From Amycolatopsis australiensis (GTDB lineage: Bacteria; Actinomycetota; Actinomycetes; Mycobacteriales; Pseudonocardiaceae): a DNA stretch of 64,000 nucleotides. The stretch is from positions 1,426,001 through 1,490,000 of the forward strand of contig NZ_FPJG01000006.1 of assembly GCF_900119165.1 (NCBI RefSeq). Direction: 5' to 3'. The notes under the pieces were generated by a model. The model was not told where the DNA came from. It made no database searches and saw only the letters and a program-made list of their open reading frames with translations. Below, in pieces: positions 1 to 7,535 of this stretch. Position numbers and translations under genes: made by a program. Numbering within the stretch: position 1 is the stretch's first letter; each line of letters begins with the position of its first letter.

Positions 1-307
1 TGACCTCCTCGAGGTACCGCTCCAGATACGCCGGACGCGCCGTCGGGATCGGGCGGGGGTCGTCGCCCGGGGGGAGCCAGCTCAGGCCCTGGATGTTGTG
101 CAGCGCCATCTTCCACCAGCGCGTTGCGCGCTCTGCCGCGCGCTCCTCGCGTTCGGCCGCTGCCTCGATCGCGTTCTGGGCTTCCTCGATCTCCGCTTCC
201 AATGCCTCGGCCCGCGCCAGTTCCCACTCGCGCAGCTTCTCCGCCGAACCGCGGGACAGCGCGATGATCTCCTTGTACCGCATGGCCGCGGTGGCGTCGT
301 CGCTCAT
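1..307 (-). CDS. Partial coiled-coil protein, last gene of the FtsK operon (3' end outside window)
   Basis: ATG at 307-305 overlaps the TGA of the upstream FtsK-like gene (ATGA), so the two are translationally coupled. About 102 codons are visible before the window ends. The visible part is acidic and alanine/glutamate rich, with heptad-like spacing around residues 18-65 typical of a coiled coil, then a proline-rich stretch (LPPGDDPRPIPTARPAY). No catalytic motif or signal peptide is seen. I do not recognise the family. Its position suggests it works with the ATPase upstream, perhaps as a structural or adaptor subunit, but that is inference. Confidence 0.7.
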   Translation of the reverse strand, partial: MSDDATAAMRYKEIIALSRGSAEKLREWELARAEALEAEIEEAQNAIEAAAEREERAAERATRWWKMALHNIQGLSWLPPGDDPRPIPTARPAYLERYLEEV

Positions 308-3033
308 CGGTCGTTCTCCGGGCGCTGGAACGGGATGATCACTTCGGGGGCGCCGTGGGTCGTGCGGTCGAAGAACAACGCGCGGCCCGGCCGCGGTGAC
401 CAGTGCACCACCTGGCCCGCCGCGAACGGGGACAGCTCGTTGCCCTGGACGTCGAGCGCCGCCCACGTGCCGATGTCGTCGGTGCCCGCGAAACCCAGGG
501 TGTCCTTCAGCCGCGCGATGCTGCGCCACCAGCCGATCGTGTGGACGCCGTGGACCGGGCCTTGTTTCAGCACCACTCGCAACTGGTCGAGGCCGCTCTT
601 CAGCTGCCCGACGGCCTTCGCCTCCAACGCGGGCAGCGCCGCGTCGACCCCGTACAGCAGCAGGATCTTCGCGCCGGCGGTCAGCTCGCCCGCCATCGAT
701 TCCAACGTGGCCGTCAGGTCGTCGGCCAGTGTCGCCGTGTGGCCGTCGGCGCGTAGCCGCTCCGCCAGCTCCAGCACCGCCGGTGCGCACGCCTCGATCG
801 TGCAGCCCAGCACGAAATCGACCTCGCCGGGCTCGTACTGCCGGGCCAGGGACCGGGCCGACGAGTCCATGATGGACAGCGCTTCGGCGGTCGCCGACCC
901 GAGCACCGCGACGTTGCGGCCCGGCGCCCACGACAGGTCGACCCCGCAGGCCGCTTCGGTGACGTCGATCGACTGGCCGAGCAGGGCGCGCGGCTTCGAG
1001 TTCGGCTTCAGGTCCAGATAGGCCGGGAACTGCTCCAGCACCGGCGAATGCGCGCCGTCGAACAGGCGGGGCCGCGGGAACCGGCCCGCGTACTCCTCCC
1101 ACAACCGGTGCTGCAGCCGGACGAACACGTCCTTGCTGCTCGCGTCCGGGATGTGGGCCAGCTGGTTGCCGTGCGCGACACCCGAATCGTGGTTGATCAC
1201 CGCGTGCCACTTCGGGGCCGACACGGCCGCGTTGTTCGTCTCGGCCAGCACGCGCCGCGCCTTCGGCATCGCGATCCGCAGCGTGCACTGCTCGAACACC
1301 GCCGGCTTGCCCCAGAACGCTTCGATGCCCGCGACGTCCTGACTGGCGAGCACCAGGTGGATGCCCTGCGACCGCCCGCGCCGCGCGATGTCTTCCAGCA
1401 GCTGGGTGGCCGTGGCCGTCACCTGGTCGCGGCCCGCGAACAGGTACTGGAACTCGTCGATCACCGCGACGATCCGCGGCCAGTGCCCGCCCGGGTCGGC
1501 GTCGCGCAGGTCGGCGAGGTTGGTGACCTCGTGCTCCTTCGCGGCCGCGGACCGGCGACGCAGCTCGTCGGCCAGGAACCGCAGCAGGGCCAGGCCGAAC
1601 TCGCGGTCGGTGTTGACGTTGACGCCGACGAGCCGCGCGTGCGGCAGCCAGCTCGCGTCCTTGCGGCCCGGCGCCAGGCCGGCGAAGGAGACGCCTTCCT
1701 TGAAGTCCAGCAGGTACAGCGCCAGCTCGTCCGGCGTGTAGCGCGCCGCGAGACTGCCGAGCAGCGCGTACAGGAAGTTCGTCTTGCCCGAACCGGACGG
1801 TCCGCCGATCAGGGCGTGCGGGCTCGCGTCGCCGATGACGACCTCGACCGGCTCGCCCTCGTAGAACCCGACCGGCGCGCGCAGCTCACGCGCGGAGCTT
1901 TCCCGGCCCAGTTCGGTCGGCAGCAGGTCGTCGAACGAACGCGGCCCGCCCTGCTTGGCGATCAGCGCCGCGGCGATCCGGTCGGCGGCGCGGATGACCT
2001 GCCCGGACGGCATCGGCGGGTCGAGGTCGACGACCAGGTCGGTGCCGGTCATGCTGCTGATCGCGTGCCGGTCGTCGATCAGGCTCAGCGTCTCGACCGA
2101 CGCGCTGACGGCGGTCGGCACGTCGATCATGATCAGGCAGATCCCCGCGGCCAGCGCGCCGCTGGCCACGCGCTTGAGGTCGCGCGCCCGTTCCGGCTCG
2201 AGCGTTTCGCCGTTGCCGTAGAGGACGGCGATGCGGAACGGCTCGATCCGCTGCCCCGACTCGCGGCGCAGCTCCCGCAGCGACGTGTGCCCCGCCTGCA
2301 TCCCGGTCGCGTGGATGCGCCGGATGTGCCCGGCCAGCTCGTCGAGGAGGTCCTCGAGCCGTCCCGGGTCGTACAGCGAAAGCGCGCTCGTGCGGCTCAG
2401 CGGGTAGAGGTCGGGCAGGATGGCGGTCAGCTGCCCGATGTCCCACAGGTGCACGCGTACCGCGCCCGGCTCGAACGTCGAGAGCACGCGGATCAGCAGG
2501 TTCTGCACGATGCCGTCGACGGCCGCCCGCGTCTTCGGCGCCGACGTGATCGCCAGGTGCGATTCGTCGAGCAGCGGGACCGCGACGTCGAACGTGCGGG
2601 TGGCGTCGCCGCCGGCCGCCGTCGCGGACCCGACGCGCCACAGGCCGGGCGAGGTGATGCCGGGGTTGTGGCCGACCCGGCCGAGCCACTCACCCGGTGG
2701 CAGCCCGGCCGGGCCGGGCGCGTTCTGCGCGACCAGTTCGCGCAGGGCCGCTGGACCCTGGCTCCAGTCGGTGTAGAAAGCGCTTCGCACACTGCCGAGC
2801 GCGCCGAAGACCTCGTGCGCCGCCGGGTGGCGGGACCATTCGTTCTGCTGCTCGGTGCTGGCGTGGTTCATGCCCACCCGGACGATGTCCCGCTCCAGCT
2901 CGAGCTTGGCGAGGTCGGCCTCCGCGGCTTGGCGCGCGCCGGCCGCCGCACCCAGCACCAGGCCGATCTGGTGGCGGACCCGGTCGAGTGCGGTTTCGAC
3001 GCGGTTGCGTTGCTCGGCTGCCTTGTTGGCCAT
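304..3033 (-). CDS. FtsK/SpoIIIE-domain ATPase, soluble
   Basis: A 909-aa RecA-like motor protein. Residues about 1-150 are helical and probably coiled coil. Residues about 150-390 look like a degenerate nucleotide-binding domain. A complete FtsK/SpoIIIE domain follows, with Walker A GGPSGSGKT near residue 410, Walker B VIDEFQYLF near 525 and a sensor-like LASQD near 562. The C-terminal third contains a further degenerate P-loop (VLGSATAEALS). No transmembrane helix is apparent, unlike true FtsK or ESX EccC. I chose the ATG at 3033 because GGGGA lies 5 bases upstream; a TTG at 3045 would add 4 residues. The multi-domain plan recalls EccC of type VII secretion, but no other ESX gene is present. 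The substrate (DNA or protein) is unknown. Confidence 0.85.
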   Translation of the reverse strand: MANKAAEQRNRVETALDRVRHQIGLVLGAAAGARQAAEADLAKLELERDIVRVGMNHASTEQQNEWSRHPAAHEVFGALGSVRSAFYTDWSQGPAALRELVAQNAPGPAGLPPGEWLGRVGHNPGITSPGLWRVGSATAAGGDATRTFDVAVPLLDESHLAITSAPKTRAAVDGIVQNLLIRVLSTFEPGAVRVHLWDIGQLTAILPDLYPLSRTSALSLYDPGRLEDLLDELAGHIRRIHATGMQAGHTSLRELRRESGQRIEPFRIAVLYGNGETLEPERARDLKRVASGALAAGICLIMIDVPTAVSASVETLSLIDDRHAISSMTGTDLVVDLDPPMPSGQVIRAADRIAAALIAKQGGPRSFDDLLPTELGRESSARELRAPVGFYEGEPVEVVIGDASPHALIGGPSGSGKTNFLYALLGSLAARYTPDELALYLLDFKEGVSFAGLAPGRKDASWLPHARLVGVNVNTDREFGLALLRFLADELRRRSAAAKEHEVTNLADLRDADPGGHWPRIVAVIDEFQYLFAGRDQVTATATQLLEDIARRGRSQGIHLVLASQDVAGIEAFWGKPAVFEQCTLRIAMPKARRVLAETNNAAVSAPKWHAVINHDSGVAHGNQLAHIPDASSKDVFVRLQHRLWEEYAGRFPRPRLFDGAHSPVLEQFPAYLDLKPNSKPRALLGQSIDVTEAACGVDLSWAPGRNVAVLGSATAEALSIMDSSARSLARQYEPGEVDFVLGCTIEACAPAVLELAERLRADGHTATLADDLTATLESMAGELTAGAKILLLYGVDAALPALEAKAVGQLKSGLDQLRVVLKQGPVHGVHTIGWWRSIARLKDTLGFAGTDDIGTWAALDVQGNELSPFAAGQVVHWSPRPGRALFFDRTTHGAPEVIIPFQRPENDR

Positions 3034-3067
3034 CGGCGTCCCCAAAAAACGGTGTCACCTGAAAGGA

Positions 3068-3313
3068 TTACAAACGCGCCCGGTATCCGCTCACCAGGTC
3101 CTCGGCGGTGGACAGGCGGACGAGGAGCTGGTCCAGCCCCTCGACGGCCTGCGCGTACTGCGAAGGAAGCCAGGGATCCGCCTTGGCCTGGGCGTCCACG
3201 AGGGCCTGCCGTGCTTCTCCGAGCAGGCCGGTGGCCCGCTCGGAATGGGCTCGCGCGTCGGCGAGCCCGGACACGGCCGCGGTGAGCAGCTGCTGCAGTT
3301 CGGCCAGGCTCAT
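3068..3313 (-). CDS. Small helical protein, paralogue of the next gene upstream
   Basis: An 81-aa all-helical, alanine/leucine-rich protein with no signal peptide or WXG motif. Its C-terminus (STAEDLVSGYRARL) matches that of the 86-aa protein immediately upstream (SSADSYSARL ending), so the two are likely tandem paralogues. Only 4 bases separate the genes, and the FtsK-like gene starts 34 bases downstream. Size and helical content resemble WXG100-type T7SS substrates or small coiled-coil partners, but the hallmark WXG is absent. Function unknown. Confidence 0.75.
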   Translation of the reverse strand: MSLAELQQLLTAAVSGLADARAHSERATGLLGEARQALVDAQAKADPWLPSQYAQAVEGLDQLLVRLSTAEDLVSGYRARL

Positions 3314-3317
3314 CCGG

Positions 3318-3578
3318 CTAGAGACGCGCCGAGTAGGAGTCGGCGGAGGAAATGCTCGCTTGGACGGTGCTCTGCAGACCGTTGATGCCCTGCAGGGCTT
3401 CGGCGAGCAAGCCGTGTGCCTGGCTCACTTCGTGCTGGCTGCTGCCTTGGGTCGCCTGCGCGAGCGACTGCTGCGCTTCTTCGAGAGACTGCGCTGCCTG
3501 TTGCAGGGCGGCGATGCTCGCGGACGCCTTTTCGTTGGCGAGTGCGATGCCAGCGCGGATCTCTTCGACTCCGGCCAT
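3318..3578 (-). CDS. Small helical protein, first gene of the FtsK operon
   Basis: An 86-aa protein rich in Ala, Gln and Ser, predicted as a long helical hairpin (residues 10-45 and 50-80). ATG at 3578 is preceded on the minus strand by GAGGAG about 10 bases away. It ends in a Tyr-Ser-Ala-Arg-Leu tail shared with the downstream paralogue. It heads a four-gene leftward operon: two small helical proteins, the ATPase and a coiled-coil protein. Two related short helical proteins next to an FtsK-type ATPase recalls the EsxA/EsxB plus EccC arrangement, but the sequence similarity is not direct. Family not recognised. Confidence 0.75.
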   Translation of the reverse strand: MAGVEEIRAGIALANEKASASIAALQQAAQSLEEAQQSLAQATQGSSQHEVSQAHGLLAEALQGINGLQSTVQASISSADSYSARL

Positions 3579-3955
3579 CGGGCCTCATACTCCTCGGAAT
3601 CGGTTGTCGTGAAGGGGGACTTCTATTGAAACAGATCCAACGACTGAGCGTGATCATCTGATTGTGCGGAGTGATCGCGGGCGCGAAATCAGCAAGGCCC
3701 CGGACGTGGGAACGTCCGGGGCCAGACCGATCACGGTGTGTGCAGGGGGTGGCCCGGCAGCAGTACCGCGCGCGAAACGTCGCTGGCCAGCGCTACCCCA
3801 GGTCAGAGCGGTTTCAGTGCCACTGCTGGCCTTTCTCGACGGGGGCGGGCGAGGCAGGGGTGAGACTAGCGCGACCGGAGCAGCGGCCTGCGATCAGCCC
3901 CGCCCGTGACTCCTCGTGCAGGCGCGGAAAACTTCCGGCACGCGACGAGAAGATT
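3579..3955. other. Intergenic region between the FtsK operon and the methyltransferase remnant
   Basis: No convincing gene. It holds the upstream region of the leftward small-protein operon and the strong hairpin at 3696-3723. The apparent long reading frames here have no supporting start site or motif. Confidence 0.6.
3696..3723 (-). terminator. Strong hairpin, likely transcription terminator
   Basis: GGCCCCGGACGT and ACGTCCGGGGCC form a perfect 12-bp stem with a GGGA loop. Read leftward it is followed by TTGCTGATTT, so it probably ends transcription coming from the methyltransferase remnant and insulates the FtsK operon. Confidence 0.65.
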
Positions 3956-4700
3956 TCACGTTCCCGCGAGCTGGAAGTGCCGGACGAGCATCACCGGCAC
4001 GTCGAGGTTGGCCGCGCGCGCCGCCTCGGGCACGAGCGCGGCGAGGCTCCACGGCCAGAGTTCCCACGGCCCGGGCTCGGTGGTGGCGGGCGCCGGATCC
4101 TTCGGCGCCAGACGGGGTTCTTCGCAGCCGAGCACGGTGAGCCCGGCGGCGAGCGCGGCCCGCAGGTAGCCGCCGACGAGGTGCCGGTACGAGACGACGC
4201 GCCCCGGCTGCCCGTCCGGCCCGCGCAGCGCCGGGATCGAGCCGCGCGAGACGGACTCGGGTGGACGTCGCAGAGGACGACGTGGCCGCCTGGGCGCAGC
4301 ACGCGCGCGAACTCCGCCGGCACCGGCCCGAGATCGCGCACGTGCGTCAGGGCGAGCCCGCCGGTGACGAGGTCGACGGCGGCGTCGCCGACGGGCGGCC
4401 GGGTCAGGTCGCCGAGCCGGAACTCGCCGCCGGGCACGCGTTCGCGGGCGCGGGCGAGCATGCCGGGCGAGCTGTCGACCCCGAGGACGCCGTGGCCGCG
4501 CTCGGCGAGGATGGCCGAGTACCGCACGGTCCCGCAGGCGGCGTCGAGCGCGTCGCCGGGCGGCAAGGTGTCGAGCAGGGCGTTGAGACGGGGTTCGTCG
4601 AGAGCGAACGCGGCGTTGCCGGGGTTGTCGTAGCTGCCGGCCCAGATTTCGTAGCCCGGCCACGGAGTCCAGCCGTTCGGTGACGACGGCCCGGGCGAGC
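3956..4700 (-). pseudogene. Class I SAM-dependent methyltransferase, frameshifted
   Basis: In one frame (about 4690 to 4260) the protein shows WPGYEIWAGSYDNPGN, a SAM motif I (ALDAACGTVRYSAILAERGH) and post-I/motif IV elements ending HVVLCDVHP. The coding then continues in another frame: ESVSRGSIPAL through HLVGGYLRAALAAGLTVLG to the stop at 3956-3958. One base missing from a C run near 4254-4262 (CACCCGAG where CACCCCGAG would restore the frame) explains the break. The N-terminus is also unclear: a third frame near 4690-4730 reads IESLARAVVTERLD, which looks protein-like, so a second lesion may exist. The gene lies just downstream of tRNA-Ser on the same strand. Either a decayed gene or a sequencing error; both halves look otherwise well conserved. 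Confidence 0.6.
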
Positions 4701-4801
4701 GACTCGATAGGGGCCCGGATTCGGGGCAGGCCACCGAATCCCGGGGCGGAAACGACGAAACGCCGGGCGGTGAGGCCCGGCGCTTCGCCTGGTTACTGCG
4801 G

Positions 4802-4886
4802 CGGAGGATACAGGATTCGAACCTGCGAGGGCGTGAACCCAACACGCTTTCCAAGCGTGCGCCTTAGGCCGCTCGGCCAATCCTCC
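4802..4886 (-). tRNA. tRNA-Ser (anticodon GGA)
   Basis: Minus-strand cloverleaf of 85 nt: acceptor GGAGGAT pairs with ATCCTCC plus discriminator G. The anticodon stem-loop CGCTTGGAAAGCG has a TTGGAAA loop giving anticodon GGA (reads UCC/UCU). A long variable arm, as in all tRNA-Ser, and a T-arm with GGTTCGAATCC are present. CCA is not encoded. Confidence 0.97.
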
Positions 4887-4942
4887 GCAGGAGACGATAC
4901 CGGATGGCCTCGCCTCGGCGCGAAGGTGGGTCCGGGCCCGGG

Positions 4943-5695
4943 TCAGCGCGTGACGTCGGCCACCACGCACGTGATGTTGTCCGGGCCGCCGCCTTCGTTG
5001 GCCAGGCGGATCAGCTCCGGGACCGCGTCCGCCGGGTCCGGGATCGCCGTCAGGGTGTCGCGCAGGGCCGGCTCGCTGACCGGGCCGCTCAGGCCGTCCG
5101 AGCACAGCAGGAGGCGGTCGCCCTCGTGCGGGGTGAACGTCCAGATGTCCGGGTCGCCCGATCCCGTCGTCTGCAACGCTTTCATCAGCAGGGACCGCCG
5201 CGGGTGCGACTCCGCGTCTTCGGCCGCGACCCGGCCGTCCTCGACCAGGGCCTGCACCAGCGTGTGGTCGCGGGTCAGGCGGCGCAGGCCGCCGTCGCGC
5301 AGGAGGTAGCCGCGGGAGTCGCCGATGTGGGCCGCCGCGAACTCGACGCCGTCGAACAGCAGTGCCGTCAGCGTCGTGCCCATGCCTTCGGTCGTCGGCT
5401 CGTTGGACGCGACCTCGGCCAGCCGTTCCACGATCGTCTTGACCACGCCGGCCAGCGTCGCCGCCAGGTCGACGCCCGTCAGGTCGACCCGCCGCAGGTC
5501 GACGTCCAGTTCGCGCAGCACGTCGACCGCGGTCGCGCTGGCGACCTCGCCGTGCGGCTGGCCGCCGATGCCGTCGGCGACCGCGAGCAGGCGGGAACTC
5601 GCGTACAGCGAGTCCTCGTTGACCTGACGGCGCCTGCCGACGTCCGACCCCGCGGCGTACCGCAGGACGTACCGATCGTGTGTCATGTCCCCCAT
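4943..5695 (-). CDS. PP2C-family Ser/Thr protein phosphatase
   Basis: A 250-aa soluble PPM/PP2C phosphatase of the bacterial PstP/Stp type, which removes phosphate from Ser/Thr using two metal ions. Visible motifs are the R-x-x-N-E-D block (NEDS near residue 26), VADGIGG (41-45) with metal-binding Asp, GDSRGYLLRDG in the middle, and the C-terminal GGPDNITCVV. There is no transmembrane anchor, unlike mycobacterial PstP. The ATG at 5695 is used; a second ATG three codons later (MTHDRY) is equally possible. It is transcribed away from a methylase-kinase pair, so it may counteract the kinase at 7536-8426. Confidence 0.93.
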   Translation of the reverse strand: MGDMTHDRYVLRYAAGSDVGRRRQVNEDSLYASSRLLAVADGIGGQPHGEVASATAVDVLRELDVDLRRVDLTGVDLAATLAGVVKTIVERLAEVASNEPTTEGMGTTLTALLFDGVEFAAAHIGDSRGYLLRDGGLRRLTRDHTLVQALVEDGRVAAEDAESHPRRSLLMKALQTTGSGDPDIWTFTPHEGDRLLLCSDGLSGPVSEPALRDTLTAIPDPADAVPELIRLANEGGGPDNITCVVADVTR

Positions 5696-5715
5696 GAAAG
5701 CATTGGTTGACTGAG

Positions 5716-5745
5716 TTCACAAGCGTCTCGGCTGAATGGTCTACT
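5716..5745 (+). promoter_or_regulatory. Candidate sigma-70-type promoter for the methylase gene
   Basis: TTCACA (5716-5721) and TCTACT (5740-5745) are spaced by 18 bases, in the 68-bp gap between the divergent phosphatase and methylase starts, giving a very short 5' leader to the ATG at 5764. Confidence 0.4.
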
Positions 5746-5763
5746 CTCCGATAGAGTTCCCGC

Positions 5764-7527
5764 ATGGACGACGACGCCACGGTCAGCGCGGCCGACATCG
5801 CGCGGCTCGCCGGGGTCGGCCGGGCCGCGGTGAGCAACTGGCGCCGTCGTTACCCGGACTTCCCGCCGCCGGTCGGAGGCACGGCGTCGAGCCCGTTGTT
5901 CGGCCTGTCCGCGGTCGCCGGCTGGTTCCGCGCCCGCGGCAAGAAGTTCGAGCTGTCCGCCGGCGAACGCGCGTGGCAGCGCCTGCGCGCCCTGGGCGAC
6001 GACCTCGACCTGGCCGAGCGCGTGAGCCGCGCGGGCGCCTTCTTCGCTTTCCAGGCCGGCATCTTCGACACGTTCGACAGCAGGCTGGACGATCCGGAGC
6101 TGCTCACCCTGCTCAGCGAGATGACGCACCGCGACGGCCCGGTCGAATCCTTCGAACTGCTGTGCCGCCGCTACTTCGAGGCGCATTCGCGGCGGTTGTC
6201 GACGACGCCCGAGCCGGTCGCCGAGCTGATGGCGCGGCTCGCCGGACCGGCGTCGACGATCCTCGACCCGGCGTGCGGCTTCGGCGCGCTCGCGCTGGCG
6301 AGCGGCGCGAAAACCGTACTGGGCCAGGACAGTGACCCGACGACGGCGGCCATCGCGACACTCCGGCTGCGGCTGCGCGGCATCGAGGCCGAGGTCTACG
6401 CGGTCGACGCCTTGCGTGACGACGCTTTCGCGGGCCGGACCGCCGAAGCCGTGCTCTGCGACCCGCCGTTCAACGAACGGGCCTGGGGGCACGACGAACT
6501 CGTCGGCGACCCGCGCTGGGAGTACGGCCTGCCGCCGCGCGGCGAACCCGAGCTCGCCTGGGTGCAGCACTGCCTCGCGCACGTCGAACCCGGTGGCACG
6601 GTGGCGATCCTGATGCCGGGCGCCGCGGCCGGGCGGCGCAGCGGGAAGCGCATCCGCGGCAACCTGCTGCGGGCGGGCGCGGTCCGCGCGGTCGTCACGC
6701 TGACGCCCGCCGGTCCCGATCTCTGGCTGCTGCGGCGGCCGGTGCCCGGCGAGCGCCCGCCGTCCACCGTGCTGCTCGGCGAGGCGGGCGACGATCTGTC
6801 CACAGTGGAGGACTGCTGGCGCGAGTTCGTCGCCCGTCCCGAAACCGGCGTCCGGATCATCGACCTGCTCGACGACGACGTCGACCTCACCCCGGCCCGG
6901 CGCCGGGCCCGCGACGAGGATCTCGGGCAGGCTTTCCAGGCGCTGCACGGGAGGTTCGCCGAGCTGAGCCCGCGGTTGCCGCCGCTCGAAGCGGCCGACA
7001 CCGAACCGGCCTTCACGACGATCGGCGAGCTGGTCAAGGCCGGGATCGTCGAGGTCAAGCACGCGGCCCGCGCCGACGCCGAGCCGCCCGTGGCCGAAGC
7101 CGGTGACGTCGTGGCGTCCGTGACCGGGGTGTCGTATGTCCACAGTGGATCGACGCGGCCGGTCGACGCCGGGCTGACGGTGTACCGCGTCGACCCGGAT
7201 CGGCTGGACCCGGACTTCCTGGCCGGTTGCCTGCGCGCCGCCGACCTGCCCGCGGCGTCGGCGTCGACGCGGATCGACAGCAGGCGCGTGCGCGTCCCGC
7301 GGGTCCCGCTGGACGTCCAGCGCCGGTACGGCGAGGTCTTCCGGCGGCTCGCGGAGTTCGACGCCGTCCTGCGCGAGACGGCGGAAACGGGCCGTGAGCT
7401 GGTGCGGCTAGGCTTCGCGGGACTGGTTGAAGGACGGCTCCGCCCCGACCGCACCGGGGGGTCCGCGGGGGTGGAGCCCCCGGTGCGGGGTGCGGGGGTG
7501 GCACCCCCGCGGTCGTCCGGCCGATAG
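5764..7527 (+). CDS. N6-adenine DNA methylase-like protein with N-terminal HTH
   Basis: 587 aa. Residues about 8-60 form an AlpA/MerR-like helix-turn-helix (ADIARLAGVGRAAVSNWRRR). Residues about 140-330 form an N6-methylase (HsdM-type) domain with SAM motif I LDPACGFGAL (167-176) and catalytic motif IV DPPF (233-236, a variant of NPPY). Residues about 400-540 resemble a type I specificity-type region. No restriction subunit is adjacent. The last 28 or so residues are coded by GC-rich hairpin repeats and may not be an original part of the gene. The kinase begins 8 bases downstream and is likely cotranscribed. It could be a DNA-binding methylase or a regulator reusing the fold. Confidence 0.85.
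   Translation: MDDDATVSAADIARLAGVGRAAVSNWRRRYPDFPPPVGGTASSPLFGLSAVAGWFRARGKKFELSAGERAWQRLRALGDDLDLAERVSRAGAFFAFQAGIFDTFDSRLDDPELLTLLSEMTHRDGPVESFELLCRRYFEAHSRRLSTTPEPVAELMARLAGPASTILDPACGFGALALASGAKTVLGQDSDPTTAAIATLRLRLRGIEAEVYAVDALRDDAFAGRTAEAVLCDPPFNERAWGHDELVGDPRWEYGLPPRGEPELAWVQHCLAHVEPGGTVAILMPGAAAGRRSGKRIRGNLLRAGAVRAVVTLTPAGPDLWLLRRPVPGERPPSTVLLGEAGDDLSTVEDCWREFVARPETGVRIIDLLDDDVDLTPARRRARDEDLGQAFQALHGRFAELSPRLPPLEAADTEPAFTTIGELVKAGIVEVKHAARADAEPPVAEAGDVVASVTGVSYVHSGSTRPVDAGLTVYRVDPDRLDPDFLAGCLRAADLPAASASTRIDSRRVRVPRVPLDVQRRYGEVFRRLAEFDAVLRETAETGRELVRLGFAGLVEGRLRPDRTGGSAGVEPPVRGAGVAPPRSSGR
7451..7510. repeat. Two REP-like GC hairpins inside the 3' end of the methylase gene
   Basis: GCACCGGGGG (7451-7460) pairs with CCCCCGGTGC (7477-7486), and GCGGGGGT (7492-7499) pairs with ACCCCCGC (7503-7510) around a 3-base loop. 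A similar element lies at 27554-27572. They sit between cotranscribed genes and could cause partial termination or mRNA protection. Confidence 0.65.
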
Positions 7528-7535
7528 GGGAACGG

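Noticed and set aside
98..3285. Long plus-strand frames over the FtsK operon (307 and 745 aa)
   Set aside because: They are antisense shadows in very high-GC coding DNA, with Arg/Pro/Ala-rich composition and no family motif, while the minus strand codes clear ATPase motifs.
1..4886. Integrated element bounded by tRNA-Ser
   Set aside because: No integrase, excisionase or direct repeat of the tRNA 3' end was seen on the left; composition is the same as the rest.
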